Positions 61,240 to 64,000 of a DNA stretch of 64,000 nt are shown here, in pieces. The notes below the pieces were generated by a model. The model did no database searches. It saw nothing but the letters and a program-made list of their open reading frames with translations, and had not been told where the DNA came from. Position numbers and translations under genes: made by a program. How positions within the stretch are numbered: position 1 is the first letter of the stretch; each line of letters starts with the position of its first letter. The stretch covers positions 1-64,000 of the forward strand of contig NZ_JBFNXK010000016.1 of the NCBI RefSeq assembly GCF_046054165.1, read 5' to 3'. This DNA comes from Celerinatantimonas sp046054165 (GTDB taxonomy: Bacteria > Pseudomonadota > Gammaproteobacteria > Enterobacterales > Celerinatantimonadaceae).

Positions 61240-64000
61240 ATGACTACCACGTTTAATGAAGCTCGATTAGAACAAGCCATCATCGCCATGCTAGGGCAAC
61301 ATCAACGAGTCTCTGGTACGACGGTGTATCCGCACGTTATTGGCAGCGAGATCCCGCGCGCGAGTAAAGAAGAGGTGTTAATCCTTGATGATGTGCGTGC
61401 TTATCTCGCCAAGCGCTATCACGCCGATGGCATTACCGATGCGGAAATCGACACCATTATTCGCCAACTGCAAACCCTGCCTGCCAGTGATTTGTATCAG
61501 AGCAATAAAACCTTCTGCCAGTGGTTAAGTAACGGCTTCCTGTTTAAGCGCGACGATCGCAACCAAAAAGATCTCTATATTGAACTGTTCGATACCCAAG
61601 GGTTAGCGCAGCAGCTTAATGACATGTTTGTGGCAGGCGATGCCACCATTGCCGATGATCGCAACCAGTACCGCTTGGTCAATCAGCTGGAGATTGTCGG
61701 TAACGAAAATCAAACCCGTATTCCCGATGTCATTTTGTACGTCAACGGCTTGCCGCTGGTGGTGTTTGAATTGAAATCAGCCGTGCGTGAAGAAGCGGCA
61801 ACCACCCATGATGCGTGGGTGCAACTGACTAACCGTTATCGCCACGATATTCCCAAACTGTTTGTTTATAACGCTTTATGCGTGATTAGCGATGGCGTGA
61901 ATAACAAAATGGGCAACCTGTTTGCCCCGTATGAGTTCTTCTATTCATGGCGCAAAATCACAGGTTCCGAATCCAACGAGAAGCAAGGCATCGATTCACT
62001 GGATGCCATGGTGCAGGGGCTGTTTCATCCCACCCGTTTATTGGATGTGATCAAAAACTTCATATTCTTCCCCGATACCAGTAAAAAAGAGCAAAAGGTT
62101 TGCTGCCGTTATCCGCAGTATTACGCCGCTCGTAAGCTCTATTACAACATCAAAAAAGAACGCAAAATATTGGATGCTGGCGGTAAGTTGCTCCCAGTTA
62201 AATATGGCGGCAGCGGTAAAGGCGGCACCTACTTTGGTGCAACGGGTTGTGGCAAAAGTTTTACCATGCAGTTTTTGGCGCGCTTGTTGATGAAAAGCGT
62301 CGATTTTGAAAGCCCTACGATTGTGCTGATCACCGACCGTACCGATCTCGATGATCAGCTGTCGAAACAGTTTTGCAATGCCACCACTTATATTGGCGAC
62401 GAGCTGATTGAACCGGTCACCAGCCGTCAGGATTTGCGCGATAAACTCGCCGGGCGTGCCAGTGGCGGCGTGTTCCTCACCACCATTCATAAGTTCACCG
62501 AAGACATTCAGCTGTTAACCAACCGCAGTAACGTGGTGTGTATTTCCGATGAAGCGCACCGCAGCCAAATCAATCTGGATCTGAAAATCACCATTGACCA
62601 AGACAGCGGCAAAGTGAAAAAGACCTATGGTTTTGCTAAGTATCTGCATGACTCCCTACCGAACGCGACCTATGTGGGTTTTACCGGCACCCCTATTGAT
62701 GCCACGCTGGATGTGTTTGGTGATCCGGTGGATAGCTACACCATGAAGGAATCAGTCAATGATGAAATCACGGTGAAGATTGTCTACGAAGGGCGCGCTG
62801 CCAAGGTGATGCTGGATAACAGCAAGCTGGAAGAAATTGAAAAATACTATCAAGAGTGTGAGCGCTTAGGTGCCAGCGAACATCAGATTGAAGAGAGCAA
62901 AAAAGCCACGGCAAATATGAATTCAATTTTGGGCGACCCGGACCGAATTGAACGACTGGCCGAAGATTTTGTCGCGCATTATGAAAAGCGGGTGGAAGAA
63001 GGCTCGACCATTAAAGGCAAGGCGATGTTTGTCTGTGCCAGCCGCGAGATTGCCTACGCTTTCTATCAAGATGTGCGCACTCTGCGCCCCCTTTGGTTTA
63101 TAGAAAAAGGGTTTGAAGAAAAGCTCGCCATTGATGGTGTAGAACTCACCGATAAAGACAAAGATGAACTGCTGTCATTGCCGATGGTGAACATGGTGAT
63201 GACCCGTGGCAAAGATGATCCGAAGGCCATGTATGACCTGCTTGGCACCAAAGAGTATCGCAAAGAGCTGGATAAGCAGTTCAAAAATCCGAAGTCGAAT
63301 TTCAAAATCGCCATTGTGGTGGATATGTGGCTGACCGGCTTTGATGTGCCGGAGCTGGATACCATCTATATCGATAAGCCCTTGCAAAAGCACAACCTGA
63401 TCCAAACCATCTCACGGGTGAACCGTAAGTTTGAAGGCAAAGACAAAGGCTTGGTGGTGGATTATATCGGCATTAAATCGCGCATGAATCAGGCGCTGGC
63501 GATGTATTCCAAAGCGGATGAATCGAATATTGAGGATATTCGCCAATCGCTGGTGGAAGTGCGGAACCATTTGCACCTGTTGGCGCAGATGTTCCACAAC
63601 TTTGATAGTCGCGATTATTTTTCAGAGAACCCAGTTAATCAATTAGCTTGTTTGAATCGCGCTGCGGAATTTGTGCTGCAAACCAAAAAGCTCGAACTGC
63701 GCTTTATGGGCTTGGTGAAACGCCTAAAAGCCGCCTATGACGTGTGTGTGGGCAGTGAAGAGATTAAACAAACCGAACGTGAGCAGATCCATTTTTATAT
63801 CGCTGTTCGTTCCATTGTGTACAAGTTGACCAAAGGCGATGCCCCAGATACAGCGCAAATGAACGCACGGGTGCGCGAAATGATTGCCGAAGCGATTCGT
63901 GCCGATGGCGTCGAGGAAATCTTTGCCCTTGGGGAAGACAAGGCGGACACCATCGACATCTTTGATGATGAGTACATGGACCGCATCAGCAAAATCAAAC
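61240..64000 (+). CDS. hsdR: Type I restriction endonuclease HsdR (3' end outside window)
   Basis: The frame opens at ATG 61240 behind CAGGAC and runs to the window edge without a stop (920 codons). The PD-(D/E)xK nuclease is seen as PDVILYVNGLPLVVFELKS (about residues 163-181). The translocase follows: Walker A FGATGCGKS at 332-340, DEAH box SDEAHRSQ with D437, motif VFTGTPI-like VGFTGTPID, and QTISRVNRKFEGKDKG as motif VI. It cleaves unmodified DNA at a distance after ATP-driven translocation. No disruption is seen in the visible part. Confidence 0.94.
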   Translation, partial: MTTTFNEARLEQAIIAMLGQHQRVSGTTVYPHVIGSEIPRASKEEVLILDDVRAYLAKRYHADGITDAEIDTIIRQLQTLPASDLYQSNKTFCQWLSNGFLFKRDDRNQKDLYIELFDTQGLAQQLNDMFVAGDATIADDRNQYRLVNQLEIVGNENQTRIPDVILYVNGLPLVVFELKSAVREEAATTHDAWVQLTNRYRHDIPKLFVYNALCVISDGVNNKMGNLFAPYEFFYSWRKITGSESNEKQGIDSLDAMVQGLFHPTRLLDVIKNFIFFPDTSKKEQKVCCRYPQYYAARKLYYNIKKERKILDAGGKLLPVKYGGSGKGGTYFGATGCGKSFTMQFLARLLMKSVDFESPTIVLITDRTDLDDQLSKQFCNATTYIGDELIEPVTSRQDLRDKLAGRASGGVFLTTIHKFTEDIQLLTNRSNVVCISDEAHRSQINLDLKITIDQDSGKVKKTYGFAKYLHDSLPNATYVGFTGTPIDATLDVFGDPVDSYTMKESVNDEITVKIVYEGRAAKVMLDNSKLEEIEKYYQECERLGASEHQIEESKKATANMNSILGDPDRIERLAEDFVAHYEKRVEEGSTIKGKAMFVCASREIAYAFYQDVRTLRPLWFIEKGFEEKLAIDGVELTDKDKDELLSLPMVNMVMTRGKDDPKAMYDLLGTKEYRKELDKQFKNPKSNFKIAIVVDMWLTGFDVPELDTIYIDKPLQKHNLIQTISRVNRKFEGKDKGLVVDYIGIKSRMNQALAMYSKADESNIEDIRQSLVEVRNHLHLLAQMFHNFDSRDYFSENPVNQLACLNRAAEFVLQTKKLELRFMGLVKRLKAAYDVCVGSEEIKQTEREQIHFYIAVRSIVYKLTKGDAPDTAQMNARVREMIAEAIRADGVEEIFALGEDKADTIDIFDDEYMDRISKIK

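Overview
The window reads as chromosome of a gammaproteobacterium, probably a facultative aerobe or denitrification-tolerant relative of the Aeromonadales, Alteromonadales or Vibrionales. I base this on the family mix (class II Hcp under NorR, KatG, PpiC, RcnB-like and YciI-like proteins, LacI/Rbs-type transport) and on the GC-rich REP-like repeats. The genus cannot be fixed from sequence alone.

Layout. (1) 0-14 kb is host backbone: hcp with a sigma-54 promoter and NorR sites, norR, katG, two GNAT acetyltransferases, a ketopantoate-reductase-family gene, a His-rich RcnB/CigR-like exported protein, a decayed CatB/Vat-type acetyltransferase pseudogene, a nitroreductase, and a DUF318 permease with a small thioredoxin-like partner. 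(2) 14.6-36.2 kb is a complete contractile P2-type tail locus. It has lysis genes and a lambda-like control module (LexA-type repressor, Cro, three operators, O/P-like replication genes) but no integrase, terminase, portal or capsid gene. It is best read as an R-type tailocin, with two tandem tail-fibre/chaperone cassettes. It also holds a 13-unit REP-like array and duplicated terminators ahead of the lysis genes. (3) 36.3-41.4 kb is host again: hybrid histidine kinase, receiver-GGDEF diguanylate cyclase, LysR, YciI and PpiC.

(4) 41.4-47.9 kb is an AT-rich island flanked by a 23-bp direct repeat of the ppiC 3' end. It encodes a C5-cytosine methyltransferase facing a three-gene set: a GIY-YIG nuclease, a protein with a MutL/MORC-like GHKL ATPase at its N-terminus and a histidine-kinase-like ATPase at its C-terminus, and a receiver-domain protein with an unknown C-terminal domain. 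This looks like a signalling-coupled restriction/defence system and is the strongest candidate for something new. A truncated helicase remnant beside it suggests turnover at a defence hotspot.

(5) 48.0-50.2 kb holds hipB, with three operators spaced exactly 30 bp apart, a frameshifted hipA, and an IS3-family remnant. (6) 50.2-57.6 kb is a LacI-controlled uptake and catabolism cluster (binding protein, single-domain ABC ATPase, permease, phosphotriesterase-family hydrolase, amidotransferase-like protein, M20 amidohydrolase) with two perfect LacI operators; its substrate is unknown. (7) 58.0-64.0 kb is a type I restriction-modification system, hsdM-hsdS-hsdR, with hsdR running off the right edge.
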